Numbered from the stretch's first letter, positions 19,697 through 30,377 are shown. The stretch: 64,000 nucleotides of DNA from Pseudomonas sp. p1(2021b) (GCF_020151015.1 NZ_CP083746.1:4556501-4620500), one strand, 5' to 3'. A program made the numbers and translations. Notes: a model not told the origin generated them from the sequence alone.

Positions 19697-19784
19697 CCCT
19701 TTCACGGCACAAGGCCGCTCCTACAGGGGGTGCACAATCCTGTAGGAGCGGCCTTGTGCCGCGAAAGGGCCGCACAGCGGCCCC
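19697..19784. repeat. Inverted REP pair (gcggcacaaggccgc class)
   Basis: The two ~31-nt units are reverse complements with a single mismatch, with a short spacer (GGGTGCACAAT). Located about 20 nt downstream of the hflC stop. Confidence 0.9.
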
Positions 19785-19804
19785 GCCAATTCAAGCCAAG
19801 ACGA

Positions 19805-20674
19805 TCAAGGCTTGCTCTTGTCCAGGAAGCGGAAGAACTCGTTCTTCGGATCCAGGACCAGCACGTCGCTCTTGCTCGAGAAGCTCTCGCGGTACGCCTG
19901 CAGGCTGCGGTAGAACGCATAGAACTCCGCGTCCTGGGTGTAGGCCTTGGCATAGATGGCAGCCGCTTGGGCGTCACCATCACCGCGGGTCTCCTCCGCT
20001 TCGCGATAGGCTTCGGCCAGCAGTACGCGACGCTGGCGGTCGGCATCGGCGCGGATACCTTCAGCCAGTTCGTTACCCTTGGCACGATGCTCGCGCGCTT
20101 CACGCTCACGCTCGGTGCTCATGCGGTCGAACACGCTGCGGTTCACTTCCTTGGGCAGGTCGATGGCCTTGACGCGCACGTCGATGACTTCGATACCCAG
20201 CTCCTTGCTGGCCATGCGGTTCAGCGAAGCGGTGATGTCCGCCATCAATGCGTCACGTTCACCGGAGACCACTTCGTGCAGGGTGCGCTTACCGAACTGG
20301 TCACGCAGGCCGCTTTCCAGACGACGGGACAAACGCTCGTCGGCGATCTGCTTGAGGCCCGAGGTCGCGGTGTAGAAGCGCTCGGCATCCTTGACCCGCC
20401 ACTTGGCGTAGGCATCGACCATCACCGCTTTCTTCTCCAGGGTCAGGAAGCGCTGGGTCGGGGCGTCCAGGGTCATCAGGCGAGCGTCGAACTTGCGCAC
20501 CTGGTTGACGTAGGGAACCTTCACATGCAGGCCTGGCTGGACATCCGCCTGGACCACACGGCCGAATTGCAGCAATACCGCACGCTCGGTCTGGGACACG
20601 ATGTAGAAGCTGTTCCAGGCCACGATGGCCAGTACGACAGCGGCGATCAGGGCGATCAGCGATTTATTGCTCAT
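19805..20674 (-). CDS. hflC: HflC, SPFH-domain regulator of FtsH
   Basis: 289 residues. N-terminal membrane anchor (SLIALIAAVVLAIVAWNSFY), then an SPFH/band 7 domain (VSQTERAVLLQFGRVV, LDAPTQRFLTLEKKAVMVDA) and a coiled-coil rich region around EREREAREHRAKGNELAEG. With HflK it forms the periplasmic cage that modulates the FtsH protease. The ATG overlaps the hflK stop by one base (TGATGA). The TTG immediately upstream is a less likely start. Confidence 0.97.
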   Translation of the reverse strand: MSNKSLIALIAAVVLAIVAWNSFYIVSQTERAVLLQFGRVVQADVQPGLHVKVPYVNQVRKFDARLMTLDAPTQRFLTLEKKAVMVDAYAKWRVKDAERFYTATSGLKQIADERLSRRLESGLRDQFGKRTLHEVVSGERDALMADITASLNRMASKELGIEVIDVRVKAIDLPKEVNRSVFDRMSTEREREAREHRAKGNELAEGIRADADRQRRVLLAEAYREAEETRGDGDAQAAAIYAKAYTQDAEFYAFYRSLQAYRESFSSKSDVLVLDPKNEFFRFLDKSKP

Positions 20675-21852
20675 CAACGGCTCTCCCTAGAACGCAGCGA
20701 CTGTTGCTGCTGTTGCATTTCCTGCGCTGCGCGCGCGGCCGCGTCGTTGACCGAGGCCGGTACGCTGCTGACCGGAGCGGCCGTGTTGCGGCTGCCTTCG
20801 ACCATCTTGTCCAGCGGCAGGTAAAGCAGGTTGTTCTGCCCATCCTTGCTTGCCACCAGGACCTTGCTCGAGTTGCTGTAGACCTCTTGCATGGTCTCCA
20901 GGTACAGGCGCTGGCGGGTCACGTCCGGCGCCTTGCGGTACTCGGCGACCAGCTTGGTGAAGCGGTCGGCCTCACCCTTGGCGCGGGCGATGACTTCATC
21001 GCGGTAGCCGTTGGCGTCCTCGATGATGCGCTGGGCCTGGCCACGGGCTTCCGGCACCACGCCGTTGGCGTAGGACTCGGCCTGGTTGCGCGCACGCTGC
21101 TCGTCCTCACGGGCGCGGATCACGTCATCGAAGGCTTCCTGCACTTCACGCGGGGCTGCCGCGCTCTGTACGTTGACCTGGGTGACGGTGATACCGGTGC
21201 GGTAGGTGTCGAGGAAGCGTTGCAGGCGCTCGCGGATATCCACGGCCATCTGCTCACGGCCTTCGGTCAGCACCTGGTCCATCGAGGTGGAGCCCACCAC
21301 GTGGCGCAGGGCGCTTTCGGTCGCATGCTGGAGGCTGACCTCCGGCTGGTCGACGTTGAGCACGAAGTCCTGCAGGTTGGTGATCTTGTACTGCACGGTC
21401 AGCGGCACCTCGACGATGTTCTCGTCCTCGGTGAGCATCTGGCCCTGCTTGCTGTAGGCCCGCTCGCGGGTCACGTTCTCGAGGTACTTGCGATCGATCG
21501 GCGGGAAGTAGATGTTCAGGCCCGGCCCGACCGTCTCGTAGTACTTGCCGAAGCGCAGCACCACGGCCTGCTCCTGCTCGTCCACCACGTAAACGGCGCT
21601 GTACAGCCAGATAGCCGCCAGCACGGCCAGGCCGATGCCCAGCAGGCCCAGGCCACCACCCTTGCCGATATTGCGGTCACCACCGCCACCGCGTTTCTTG
21701 CCGCTGCCGAACATGCCGTTCAGGCTGTCCTGCAGCTTGCGGAAGGCCTCGTCCAGATCCGGTGGACCTTTCTTGTCGCCACCACCGCCGCCACGGCGGC
21801 CGCCCCAGGGATCCTGATTGTTCGAGTTGCCACCCGGCTCGTTCCAAGCCAT
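20674..21852 (-). CDS. hflK: HflK, SPFH-domain regulator of FtsH
   Basis: 392 residues. Gly-rich N-terminus (MAWNEPGGNSNNQDPWGG, then RRGGGGGDKKGPPDLDE), a single membrane segment (GLGLLGIGLAVLAAIWLYSA), SPFH domain (VVDEQEQAVVLRFGKYYETV) and a C-terminal Gln-rich tail (QEMQQQQQSL). It partners HflC. The start at 21852 matches the conserved family N-terminus; upstream in-frame codons lie in the 96-nt gap after hflX. Confidence 0.97.
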   Translation of the reverse strand: MAWNEPGGNSNNQDPWGGRRGGGGGDKKGPPDLDEAFRKLQDSLNGMFGSGKKRGGGGDRNIGKGGGLGLLGIGLAVLAAIWLYSAVYVVDEQEQAVVLRFGKYYETVGPGLNIYFPPIDRKYLENVTRERAYSKQGQMLTEDENIVEVPLTVQYKITNLQDFVLNVDQPEVSLQHATESALRHVVGSTSMDQVLTEGREQMAVDIRERLQRFLDTYRTGITVTQVNVQSAAAPREVQEAFDDVIRAREDEQRARNQAESYANGVVPEARGQAQRIIEDANGYRDEVIARAKGEADRFTKLVAEYRKAPDVTRQRLYLETMQEVYSNSSKVLVASKDGQNNLLYLPLDKMVEGSRNTAAPVSSVPASVNDAAARAAQEMQQQQQSLRSRESR

Positions 21853-21948
21853 AGCGCTCTCCATCTGATAAAGCAAAGACGCGCCCACGGCGCGCCGTCC
21901 AATGCTACAGAATGCCTGCTTCGGCCGCCCGACGACCTCGACGGGCAT

Positions 21949-23250
21949 TTATTGCAAAGTGTGTTGCTCGATGAACAGTTCAGGCTCCATGCCTTCGCGA
22001 CTGACCAGGCGATTGAGCTCTACCCGGGGCAGCCGCACGCTCAGCAGGCTGCGACCTTCTTCATCGTGCTCTTCGCCTTGCACCGCGCCCAGAGCGAAGA
22101 ATTGCGCGCGCAAGCGGGCAAGTCGCTGTTCCAGGCGCAGGGTTCCGACATACAGATCATCCCCCAGCAACTCGGCAATCGCCTGGCCAACCAGTTCCAG
22201 GCCACGTCCATCACGTGCCGATACCCAGACCCGTTGCGGCTTGCCGTCGGCATCGCGCTGGATCTGCGGCTCGACATCTTCGAGCAGGTCGAGTTTGTTA
22301 TAGACCTCGAGGATCGGCAAGCCTTCGGCCCCGATCTCACCCAGTACCGCCAGCACCTGCTCGATCTGCTCCATGCGCTCGGGCTCATGGGCATCGATCA
22401 CATGCAGCAGCAGGTCGGAGTTGCTCGATTCCTCGAGCGTAGCCCGAAATGCCTCGACCAGCTTGTGCGGAAGGTGGCGGATGAAGCCCACGGTGTCGGC
22501 CAGCACGATCGGACCCAGGTCGTTCAGCTCGAGCCGGCGCAGGGTCGGGTCGAGGGTGGCGAACAGCTGGTCCGCTGCGTACACCTCGGATTCAGTCAGG
22601 GCGTTGAACAATGTGGACTTGCCAGCGTTGGTATAACCCACCAGCGACACTGCGGGGATGTCCGCGCGCTTGCGCCCGCGGCGCGCCTGCTCGCGCTGAC
22701 TGCGCACCTTCTCCAGGCGTGACTTGATCTGGCGAATGCGCACCCGCAACAGGCGGCGGTCGGTTTCCAGCTGGGTTTCACCCGGGCCACGCAGGCCGAT
22801 ACCGCCCTTCTGCCGCTCCAGGTGGGTCCAGCCCCGCACCAGCCGCGTGCTCATGTGCTCGAGCTGGGCCAGTTCGACCTGCAGCTTGCCTTCATGGGTA
22901 CGCGCCCGTTGGGCGAAGATATCGAGGATCAGCCCGGTACGGTCGAGCACACGACACTCGAAAACGCGTTCGAGGTTGCGCTCCTGACTGGGCGTGAGGG
23001 TGTGATTGAAAATCACCAGGTCTACCTGCTCGGCATGGACCAGGTCGTGCAACTCTTCGACCTTGCCACTGCCAATCAGGTATTTGGCGGAAGGCTGATG
23101 CCTTGCTACCGAGACCAGCGAGACGATGTCGGCACCGGCCGACAATGCCAGCTCCTGAAACTCCTGCGGGTCTTCGCGCGCCTCAGGGTTCTGACCTTCC
23201 AAGTGAACGAGCAGCGCTCGCTCACCACCACCGTGGCGCTCAAAGAACAA
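21949..23250 (-). CDS. hflX: GTPase HflX
   Basis: 433-residue Obg-HflX superfamily GTPase that splits stalled or stressed ribosomes. The N-terminal HflX domain (SARHQPSAKYLIGSGKVEEL-like text: HQPSAKYLIGSGKVEEL) includes GIGLRGPGETQLETDRR. G1 GYTNAGKS is at 205-212, with G3 DTVGFIRHLP and G4 YNKLDL. It lies 12 nt downstream of hfq, as in E. coli and pseudomonads. Confidence 0.97.
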   Translation of the reverse strand: MFFERHGGGERALLVHLEGQNPEAREDPQEFQELALSAGADIVSLVSVARHQPSAKYLIGSGKVEELHDLVHAEQVDLVIFNHTLTPSQERNLERVFECRVLDRTGLILDIFAQRARTHEGKLQVELAQLEHMSTRLVRGWTHLERQKGGIGLRGPGETQLETDRRLLRVRIRQIKSRLEKVRSQREQARRGRKRADIPAVSLVGYTNAGKSTLFNALTESEVYAADQLFATLDPTLRRLELNDLGPIVLADTVGFIRHLPHKLVEAFRATLEESSNSDLLLHVIDAHEPERMEQIEQVLAVLGEIGAEGLPILEVYNKLDLLEDVEPQIQRDADGKPQRVWVSARDGRGLELVGQAIAELLGDDLYVGTLRLEQRLARLRAQFFALGAVQGEEHDEEGRSLLSVRLPRVELNRLVSREGMEPELFIEQHTLQ

Positions 23251-23262
23251 TGCAGGCTCCTA

Positions 23263-23523
23263 TCAGGCGTTGCCTGGCTCGCTGTCGCCGTGTTCGGAAT
23301 CGGACGGGCTTGGCAGGCGAACCGGACGGGCAGGAACCACGGTCGAAATGGCGTGCTTGTAGACCATCTGGCTGACGGTATTCTTCAGCAGTACCACGAA
23401 CTGGTCGAAGGATTCGATCGAGCCCTGCAGCTTGATCCCGTTTACCAAGTAGATGGAAACCGGGACCTTTTCTTTTCTCAAGGTGTTCAAGTAAGGGTCT
23501 TGTAGCGAATGCCCTTTTGACAT
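23263..23523 (-). CDS. hfq: RNA chaperone Hfq
   Basis: 86 residues. Sm-like hexameric RNA-binding protein that pairs small RNAs with mRNAs and, in pseudomonads, acts with Crc in catabolite repression. Sm1 ([20 protein letters not shown]) and Sm2 ([10 protein letters not shown]) are intact. A short Ser/Glu-rich C-terminal tail matches the short Pseudomonas form. The start at 23523 ([16 protein letters not shown]) is preceded by AGGAG. Confidence 0.99.
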   Translation of the reverse strand: MSKGHSLQDPYLNTLRKEKVPVSIYLVNGIKLQGSIESFDQFVVLLKNTVSQMVYKHAISTVVPARPVRLPSPSDSEHGDSEPGNA

Positions 23524-23617
23524 ATGCCGCACTCCTGTAAGGATCAATAGTAAAAAAACAATAAAAATCGGTAATTCATGCCGCCCTTTCGCAAGAATAG
23601 ACGGCAATTGCAGGGAC

Positions 23618-24589
23618 TCAGCTCAATATGGAGACGGTCCCCAGGTATTTCAAGGTGCGGGACAGATTGTCGCAGGCCAGGCTGTCGAGCCACTCCACGC
23701 CGGACCAGCCGCGCAACCAGGTGAATTGCCGCTTGGCCAACTGGCGTGTGGCAATGATACCGCGCTCGCGCATCTCGTCGGCCGTGAGCTTGCCATCCAG
23801 ATGATCCCAGACCTGCCGATACCCCACTGCCCGTATAGACGGCAGCCCGGCGTGCAAGTCACTTCTGGCGCGCAGTGCTCGGACCTCGTCGACGAACCCC
23901 TGTTCCAGCATTTGCGAGAATCGTAGCGCAATTCGTTGATGCAAAATGTGACGATCTGTAGGAGCAATCGCCAAACTGGCGACAGTATAGGGCAAATGCC
24001 CGCCCGCGCCTGCGTCTGCTGCGCGACTTTCCGCGAATTGACGTTGCCGGTGGGCCGTCATGCTCTGGCCGCTCACCCGGTAGACCTCCAGGGCGCGGAT
24101 CAGGCGTTGGGGGTCGTTGGGGTGGATACGGGCCGCCGATTCGGGGTCGACCTCGGCCAACTGCCTGTGCAGCTCGGCCAGGCCGAGCTCGCGGGCCTGG
24201 GCCTCGAGCTCGGCGCGCACCGCGGTGTCTGCCGCGGGCATGTCCGCCAGGCCATCGACCAGCGCCTTGTAGTAGAGCATGGTCCCACCCACCAGCAGCG
24301 GGATCTTGCCGCGGGCGGTGATCTCGGCCATCGCTTCCAGGGCGTCGCTGCAGAACTGCGCCGCCGAATAGCTCTCGGCCGGGTCGAGGATGTCGATCAG
24401 CCGGTGCGGATGGGCAGCGAGCACCTCTTTCGACGGCTTGGCCGTGCCGATGTCCATGCCGCGATAGACCAGCGCCGAATCGACACTGATCAGCTCGCAC
24501 GGCAACACCTTGGTCAGCTCGATGGCCAGGTCGGTCTTGCCGGCCGCCGTCGGGCCCATGAGGAATATTGCAGGGGGCTTGCCGCTCAT
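23618..24589 (-). CDS. miaA: tRNA dimethylallyltransferase MiaA
   Basis: 323 residues. It transfers dimethylallyl to N6 of A37 in tRNAs reading UNN codons. P-loop GPTAAGKT is at 12-19, followed by [29 protein letters not shown] and [14 protein letters not shown]. The start at 24589 overlaps no upstream gene and lies 1 nt past the mutL stop. Part of mutL-miaA-hfq-hflX-hflK-hflC. Confidence 0.97.
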   Translation of the reverse strand: MSGKPPAIFLMGPTAAGKTDLAIELTKVLPCELISVDSALVYRGMDIGTAKPSKEVLAAHPHRLIDILDPAESYSAAQFCSDALEAMAEITARGKIPLLVGGTMLYYKALVDGLADMPAADTAVRAELEAQARELGLAELHRQLAEVDPESAARIHPNDPQRLIRALEVYRVSGQSMTAHRQRQFAESRAADAGAGGHLPYTVASLAIAPTDRHILHQRIALRFSQMLEQGFVDEVRALRARSDLHAGLPSIRAVGYRQVWDHLDGKLTADEMRERGIIATRQLAKRQFTWLRGWSGVEWLDSLACDNLSRTLKYLGTVSILS

Positions 24590-24590
24590 G

Positions 24591-26489
24591 TCATCGACCG
24601 CGCAGGAAGAGTTTGTCCAGGTCATCCAGCCCAAGCTGGGTCCAGGTCGGGCGGCCGTGGTTGCACTGACCGCTGCGTTCGGTGTTTTCCATATCGCGAA
24701 GCAGCGCGTTCATCTCGGGAATGGCCAGGCGGCGGTTGGCGCGCACGGCGCCATGGCAGGCCATGGTGCCGAGCAGTTCGTTAAGGTGCGCTTGAATGCG
24801 GTCACTGGTGCCATACTCCATCAGGTCGGCCAGCACGTCCTGCACCAGGCGGTTGGCCTCGGCCTGCTTGAGCAAGGCGGGGATCTGCCGGATCGCCAGG
24901 GTTTCAGGCCCCAGGCGCTGCAACTCGAAGCCCAGGCGCTGGAACCATTGGGCATGTTCCTCGGCACAGTCGGCTTCGCGCTGGCTGAGCGCCAGCGACT
25001 CGGGCACCAACAGTGGCTGGCCACTCAGGCCCTCGCTGGCCATGGCCACTTTCAATCGCTCGTACATGATCCGCTCGTGGGCGGCGTGCATGTCCACCAA
25101 CACCAGGCCCACGGCGTTCTCAGAAAGGATATAGATGCCCTTGAGCTGGGCCAGGGCGTAGCCGAGCGGCGGCACATCGCCTTGGCTCTGCGGCAATGCC
25201 ACCGGCGCTGCCGCGCCGTTTTCCAGCGGGGCGAAGAACTCACGGTAGACCGCCTGGGCCTCGGCGGCAGGCACCGGTTGCGAAGGCCGAGGCGTGTACT
25301 GGTACTGGTAGCCCGCGCCACTACCACCGGCGAACGCCTGGCGCGGTTCAGCCTGGGGCTGTTCGAGCACCGGCGAGGCCAGGCGCATCTCGCCCTGGGG
25401 GCCGAATTCGCCAACCTGCAGCCCAGTGGGGCGTACGATCTCGGTGGCCGCGGCCGGCGCGGCCAGCTGGTCTTCCGGGCGCACGTCCGCCAGGGCACGG
25501 TGCAGCGTGCCATAAAGGAAGTCATGGACCATGCGCCCTTCGCGGAAGCGCACTTCGTGCTTGGTCGGGTGAACGTTGACGTCCACGCCGTTGGGCTCGA
25601 GCTCCAGGAACAGCACGAAGGTCGGGTGCCGGCCATTGAACAGCACGTCGCGGTACGCCTGGCGTACCGCGTGGGCCACAAGCTTGTCGCGCACGGCGCG
25701 GCCGTTGACGAAGAAGTACTGCAGGTCCGCCTGGCTGCGCGAGAAGGTCGGCAGGCCAACCCAGCCCCACAGCCGCAAGCCGTTGCGCTCGACATCGATC
25801 GGCAGCGCTTGCTCGAGGAAGCCTGGGCCACAGATGGCGCCCACCCGGCGTGCCCGGGTGATCTCATCGGGTGCCTCGTGCAGGCTCAGGACGCTCTTGC
25901 CGTTGTGGCGCAGGTGGAAGGCGACGTCGAAGCGCGCCAGGGCCAGGCGACGGATGACTTCCTGCAGGTGATCGAATTCGGTCTTCTCCGACTTCAGGAA
26001 CTTGCGTCGGGCCGGGGTATTGAAGAACAGGTCGCGCACTTCCACCGAGGTACCGACAGGGTGTGCCGCCGGTTGCACCCGTGGGGTCATGTCGCGGCCT
26101 TCGGTCTCCACCTGCCAGGCCTCACCGGCACTGGCGGTGCGCGAGGTCAGGGTCAGGCGCGCCACCGAGCTGATCGAGGCCAGGGCCTCGCCGCGAAAGC
26201 CCAGGCTCAGCACCCCTTCGAGATCCTCCAACTCACGGATCTTGCTGGTGGCGTGGCGGGCCAGAGCCAGCGGCAGGTCGTCGGCAGCGATACCGCCACC
26301 GTCGTCACGCACACGCAGCAGCTTCACCCCGCCCTGCTCGACCTCCACGTCGATGCGACGGGCACCGGAGTCGAGGCTGTTCTCCAGCAGTTCCTTGGCC
26401 ACCGAGGCGGGGCGCTCGACCACCTCGCCGGCGGCGATCTGGTTGGCCAGCCGCGGGCTGAGCAGCTGGATGCGCGAACCACCACTCAT
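24591..26489 (-). CDS. mutL: DNA mismatch repair protein MutL
   Basis: 632 residues. GHKL ATPase domain: [20 protein letters not shown], then RVRDDGGGI and [10 protein letters not shown]. The C-terminal domain carries [12 protein letters not shown], which fits the DxHAxxExxxxE endonuclease motif of Pseudomonas MutL, and a terminal CNHGRPTW zinc/clamp segment, so it is probably a nicking MutL unlike the E. coli enzyme. The linker between the domains (about 340-440) is low-complexity and Pro/Gln-rich. Start overlaps the amidase stop (ATGA). Confidence 0.97.
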   Translation of the reverse strand: MSGGSRIQLLSPRLANQIAAGEVVERPASVAKELLENSLDSGARRIDVEVEQGGVKLLRVRDDGGGIAADDLPLALARHATSKIRELEDLEGVLSLGFRGEALASISSVARLTLTSRTASAGEAWQVETEGRDMTPRVQPAAHPVGTSVEVRDLFFNTPARRKFLKSEKTEFDHLQEVIRRLALARFDVAFHLRHNGKSVLSLHEAPDEITRARRVGAICGPGFLEQALPIDVERNGLRLWGWVGLPTFSRSQADLQYFFVNGRAVRDKLVAHAVRQAYRDVLFNGRHPTFVLFLELEPNGVDVNVHPTKHEVRFREGRMVHDFLYGTLHRALADVRPEDQLAAPAAATEIVRPTGLQVGEFGPQGEMRLASPVLEQPQAEPRQAFAGGSGAGYQYQYTPRPSQPVPAAEAQAVYREFFAPLENGAAAPVALPQSQGDVPPLGYALAQLKGIYILSENAVGLVLVDMHAAHERIMYERLKVAMASEGLSGQPLLVPESLALSQREADCAEEHAQWFQRLGFELQRLGPETLAIRQIPALLKQAEANRLVQDVLADLMEYGTSDRIQAHLNELLGTMACHGAVRANRRLAIPEMNALLRDMENTERSGQCNHGRPTWTQLGLDDLDKLFLRGR

Positions 26490-27916
26490 CGCTGCGACGC
26501 CAGGGTAGTGCCGGGAATGTCGAGGTGCTGGCCGACCTTCAGCTCATCGCTCTTGAGGCTGTTGGTGCTGCGCAGGCTGGCCACGCTGACCTGGTAGCGC
26601 ACGGCGATCATGGCCAGGGTTTCGCCCGGGCGCACGGTGTGCTCGCGCGGCCCCTGGGCGATCTTGCCGCTGTCACGCAGCCAGGCGATGTAGGTGCCCG
26701 GCGGCGGGCTCTGCTGGAAGTACTGGCGCACCCCGGTATGGATCGAGCGGGCCAGGGCCTGCTGGTGGCTCTTGGTCGCCAGCTTGGCCGCTTCGTTGGC
26801 ATTGGAAATGAACCCGGTTTCGACGAGGATCGACGGAATGTCAGGCGACTTCAGCACCATGAAGCCGGCTTGCTCCACACGCCGCTTGTGCAGCGGGGTG
26901 ATGCGGCCCATGTTGCCCAGCACTTTCTGCCCCACATCGAGGCTGGAACTCAAGGTAGCGGTCATCGACAGGTCCAGCAGCACGCCGGCGAGCATGCGGT
27001 CCTTGTCGTCCAGGCTGACGTTGCCGGCACCACCGATCAGGTCCGAGCGGTTTTCCGTGTCGGCCAGCCAGCGCGCGGTCTCGGACGTTGCACCGCGGTC
27101 GGACAGGGCGAACACCGAGGCGCCGAAGGCGGCCCGCGACGGCGCGGCATCGGCATGGATCGAAATGAACAGGTCGGCACCCTTCTTGCGGGCGATCTCG
27201 GTGCGCTTGCGCAGTGGGATGAAATAGTCGCCGGTACGGGTCAGCTCGGCGCGGTAGCCCTTCTCGGTATTGATCTGGCGCTGCAGCTCGCGAGCGATCT
27301 GCAGCACGATGTCTTTTTCGTGCTGGCCACGCGAACCGGAGGCGCCCGGGTCCTCCCCGCCATGGCCGGCATCAATGGCGACGACGATGTCACGTTTGCC
27401 GCTCGGCACCGGTGGCAGCTTGATCGCCGGTTGCGTCGGGGTCACCGGCACGGCCGGAGTGCTGGCGGGCGTACGCGTGGTCGGGGGTGGAGGTGGTGCG
27501 CTGGCAGCGATGGCGTCGGCCTCCTGGTCGTACAGGTCGACCACCAGGCGGTTGCCGTACTGGGCATTGGGCGCCAAGGTGAAGCTCTTGGGCGTGACGG
27601 CCTTCTTCAGGTCGACCACCACCCGCAGGTCGGTGGGGGTACGCTGGGCCGAACGTACGCTGCTGATCGGCGTATTGGAGGTGGCCACGTTCAGGGCGCC
27701 ACCCAGGGTGGCCCCGTTGATATCGATGACCAGGCGGTCTGGCGCGGTCAGGGTGAAGACGCTGTGCTGCACAGGGCCTGACAGGTCGAAGACCAGCCGC
27801 GTGTTGTCCGGTGCGCGCCACAGACGCATGCTCTTGACTTGTGTGACGGCCAGAGCGTCAACGGTCACCGCTGTCAGCAGCAGCCCCACGACGGCGACCA
27901 GTGCGCGTATGCGCAT
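26486..27916 (-). CDS. amiB: N-acetylmuramoyl-L-alanine amidase (AmiB/AmiC type, AMIN and LysM domains)
   Basis: 476 residues if started at 27916 ([10 protein letters not shown]), with GGGGTTAGGT as ribosome-binding region; an in-frame ATG four codons upstream abuts the tsaE stop. Signal peptide (to about 23), AMIN septal-targeting domain (25-130), a Pro/Thr linker, the Amidase_3 domain with zinc-ligand text [15 protein letters not shown] and ISIHADA, and a C-terminal LysM ([17 protein letters not shown]). It cleaves septal peptidoglycan in the periplasm during cell separation. The exact AmiB/AmiC orthology is a family-level call. Confidence 0.93.
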   Translation of the reverse strand: MRIRALVAVVGLLLTAVTVDALAVTQVKSMRLWRAPDNTRLVFDLSGPVQHSVFTLTAPDRLVIDINGATLGGALNVATSNTPISSVRSAQRTPTDLRVVVDLKKAVTPKSFTLAPNAQYGNRLVVDLYDQEADAIAASAPPPPPTTRTPASTPAVPVTPTQPAIKLPPVPSGKRDIVVAIDAGHGGEDPGASGSRGQHEKDIVLQIARELQRQINTEKGYRAELTRTGDYFIPLRKRTEIARKKGADLFISIHADAAPSRAAFGASVFALSDRGATSETARWLADTENRSDLIGGAGNVSLDDKDRMLAGVLLDLSMTATLSSSLDVGQKVLGNMGRITPLHKRRVEQAGFMVLKSPDIPSILVETGFISNANEAAKLATKSHQQALARSIHTGVRQYFQQSPPPGTYIAWLRDSGKIAQGPREHTVRPGETLAMIAVRYQVSVASLRSTNSLKSDELKVGQHLDIPGTTLASQR

Positions 27917-27928
27917 ACCTAACCCCAT

Positions 27929-28402
27929 TTACTGTTTGAATTCTGTGGCCAGGGCGGCGCACCAGGCCTCACCGCGCTCCCCCTGCGGCGAAAGGGTCAG
28001 CGAACGTCCGTTCGCTTGCGGGCTTATGGTAATGGTCAGGTCGGGCTTTGGCAAAACGCCCGCGCCCTTCTCTGGCCATTCGAACAGGCACAAGGGGTCC
28101 CCTTCGAAGTAATCGCGGATGCCCATGAACTCCAGCTCTTCCGGGTCGACCAGGCGGTACAGGTCGAAATGATAGGCGCGCACCTCGCCGATTTCGTAGG
28201 GTTCGACCACAGTGAAAGTCGGGCTCTTGACCGCACCTGTGTGGCCCAGGCCACGGATCAACCCGCGCGAAAGCGTAGTCTTGCCGGCGCCCAGGTCGCC
28301 TTCGAGAAAGATCACGCCATGACCGCCGGTCACCTCGGCCAGGCGTGCGCCGAATGCCACGGTGGCCGGTTCGTCGGCCAGAAACAAGGTTATACCTGAC
28401 AC
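27929..28402 (-). CDS. tsaE: tRNA threonylcarbamoyladenosine biosynthesis ATPase TsaE
   Basis: 157 residues. Walker A GDLGAGKTTLSRG, plus SPTFTVVEPYE and the HFDLYRL segment, all TsaE hallmarks. It works with TsaB, TsaC and TsaD to make t6A37 in tRNAs. It starts inside the end of nnrD (13-nt overlap) and is followed directly by the amidase gene. Confidence 0.97.
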   Translation of the reverse strand: MSGITLFLADEPATVAFGARLAEVTGGHGVIFLEGDLGAGKTTLSRGLIRGLGHTGAVKSPTFTVVEPYEIGEVRAYHFDLYRLVDPEELEFMGIRDYFEGDPLCLFEWPEKGAGVLPKPDLTITISPQANGRSLTLSPQGERGEAWCAALATEFKQ

Positions 28403-29250
28403 GCTGAATGCTCCTCCAACAATTCACGAATGACCGGAACCAGGTCGCTGGCTGCCAGGCCTCTGCCCTTGGCCCCCAGACGCTCGCCGGCGCAGGCATG
28501 CAGCCACACACCCAGGCATGCGGCAGCCCAGGCGTCCAGCCCCTGGGCCAGCAGGGCCGCCAGCACGCCGGTCAGCACATCGCCCAGGCCCGCGCCGGCC
28601 ATCGCCGGGTGACCACGCCCGCACAGGGCCAGCTCGCCGCTCGGCGCGGCCACCAGGGTACCGGCCCCCTTGAGCACGCAGATGCTGGCATGCTTGCGCG
28701 CCAGCTTGCGGGCCGCGCCCGGCCGGTCGGCCTGCACCGCCTCGGTGGAAATACCCAGCAGGCGCGCGGCCTCGCCCGGGTGCGGGGTGAGGATGCTGCC
28801 ACTGGGCAGGGCCAGAGGCCGATGCGCCAGCAGGTTCAGGGCGTCGGCGTCCCAGACCTGCGGCAGGTGGGCATTGGCCGCCGCCGACAACAGGCTGCCC
28901 CCCCAGGCAGCCTGGCCCAGCCCGGGGCCGACCACCAGCACCGAAGCACGCTCGAGCACGCCCATCAGCTGGTTGGCCGACTCCACCCCTCGCCACATGG
29001 TTTCCGGCAGGCGGGTCAGGCCAGCGGCTACATGCTCAGGCCGAGTGGCCACGCTCACCAGGCCGGCGCCGCAACGCAAGGCGGCCTCGGCGCTGAGCAT
29101 CACCGCTCCGCCGGTGCCCAGGTCGCCGCCGACCACCAGCACATGGCCGAAATCGCCCTTGTGGGCGTCGGCGCGGCGTGGCGGCAGATGGGCGGTGTTC
29201 ACGCTGCTGAGCAGTTGCGGGGCATTACCGGGGTGTTTGGTCTGGGGCAT
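28390..29250 (-). CDS. nnrD: ADP-dependent (S)-NAD(P)H-hydrate dehydratase
   Basis: 286 residues, a stand-alone dehydratase half of the YjeF/NnrD repair system. Ribokinase-like motifs: GDFGHVLVVGGDLGTGGAV, TPHPGEAARLLG and GAGLGDVLTGVLAALL. The N-terminal NnrE epimerase domain of the E. coli fusion is absent, so the epimerase must be supplied elsewhere or not at all. The start at 29250 (MPQTKHPGNAP) is chosen because the upstream extension lies in the divergent queG promoter region. Confidence 0.93.
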   Translation of the reverse strand: MPQTKHPGNAPQLLSSVNTAHLPPRRADAHKGDFGHVLVVGGDLGTGGAVMLSAEAALRCGAGLVSVATRPEHVAAGLTRLPETMWRGVESANQLMGVLERASVLVVGPGLGQAAWGGSLLSAAANAHLPQVWDADALNLLAHRPLALPSGSILTPHPGEAARLLGISTEAVQADRPGAARKLARKHASICVLKGAGTLVAAPSGELALCGRGHPAMAGAGLGDVLTGVLAALLAQGLDAWAAACLGVWLHACAGERLGAKGRGLAASDLVPVIRELLEEHSACQV

Positions 29251-29315
29251 GGGGTCAAAGGCTCCGATGTCTGGCAGAATTATACGCACCTCCGCCTGTA
29301 TTGCCTTGTCCATCC

Positions 29316-30377
29316 ATGTCCGCTTGCCTTCCTGACCTTCCCACGCTGGCCCAATCGATCAAGGATTGGGGCCGCGAACTCGGATTCGCCCACATCGGCA
29401 TCGCCGGCGTGGCGCTTGGCGAGCATGAGCAACACCTGCAACGCTGGCTGGCAGCCGGCTACCAGGGCGAGATGGACTACATGGCCGCCCATGGCAGCAA
29501 GCGCGCCCACCCAGATCAGTTGATACCCGGCACCTTGCGGGTGATATCGCTGCGCATGGACTACCTGCCCGGCGACACCCTCATGGCCCAGCGGCTGGCG
29601 CAGCCTGAAAAAGCCTATATCTCCCGCTACGCCCTGGGGCGCGACTACCACAAGCTGGTGCGCAAGCGCGTGCAGCACTTGGCCGAACGCATCCAGCAGG
29701 CAATCGGCCCCTTCGGTTTTCGCGCCTTCGTCGATAGCGCCCCGGTACTGGAGAAAGCCATCGCCGAGCAGGCCGGCCTCGGCTGGATCGGCAAGAACAC
29801 CCTGTTGCTCAACCGCAAGGCGGGCAGCTACTTCTTCCTCGCCGAGCTGTTCGTCGACCTGCCACTGCCGGTCGACGAGGCCCAGGTGACCGAGCATTGC
29901 GGCCGCTGCCAGGCGTGCCTGGACATCTGCCCGACCAAGGCCTTCGTCGGGCCGTATGTACTCGACGCCCGGCGCTGCATTTCCTACCTGACCATCGAAC
30001 TCAAGCAGGCGATTCCGATCGAGTTGCGCCCAATGATCGGCAACCGGGTGTTCGGCTGCGACGATTGCCAGATCGTCTGCCCCTGGAACCGCTTTGCCCG
30101 GCCGACCCAGGAAAACGACTTCAAACCCCGCCATGGCCTGGACAACGCTGAGTTGGCCGAGCTGTTCCTGTGGGACGAGGCCACGTTCCTGGCCCGGACG
30201 GAGGGCTCGCCGCTACGCCGTGCCGGCTATGAACGCTGGCTGCGCAACCTGGCGGTGGGGCTTGGGAATGCGCCGACCAGCATCCCCGTGGTGGAAGCCT
30301 TGCGCGCGCGGCGTGAGCACCCGTCGGAGCTGGTGCGCGAGCATGTGGAGTGGGCATTGGCGCAGCATGAGAAATAA
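29316..30377 (+). CDS. queG: Epoxyqueuosine reductase
   Basis: 353 residues. Last step of queuosine synthesis, reducing epoxyqueuosine in tRNA with a cobalamin cofactor and two [4Fe-4S] clusters. Cysteine motifs CGRCQACLDICPTKAF and CDDCQIVCPWNRF are both intact. The catalytic-domain text HKLVRKRVQHLAERI and AGLGWIGKNTLLLN is typical. It is transcribed divergently from nnrD; ATG at 29316 gives the family N-terminus. Confidence 0.96.
   Translation: MSACLPDLPTLAQSIKDWGRELGFAHIGIAGVALGEHEQHLQRWLAAGYQGEMDYMAAHGSKRAHPDQLIPGTLRVISLRMDYLPGDTLMAQRLAQPEKAYISRYALGRDYHKLVRKRVQHLAERIQQAIGPFGFRAFVDSAPVLEKAIAEQAGLGWIGKNTLLLNRKAGSYFFLAELFVDLPLPVDEAQVTEHCGRCQACLDICPTKAFVGPYVLDARRCISYLTIELKQAIPIELRPMIGNRVFGCDDCQIVCPWNRFARPTQENDFKPRHGLDNAELAELFLWDEATFLARTEGSPLRRAGYERWLRNLAVGLGNAPTSIPVVEALRARREHPSELVREHVEWALAQHEK

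Noticed and set aside
19539..19775. Small open frames across REP pairs
   Set aside because: Recurrent texts such as RGTRPLLQ and VGAALCRER are just translations of REP units in several places of the window.
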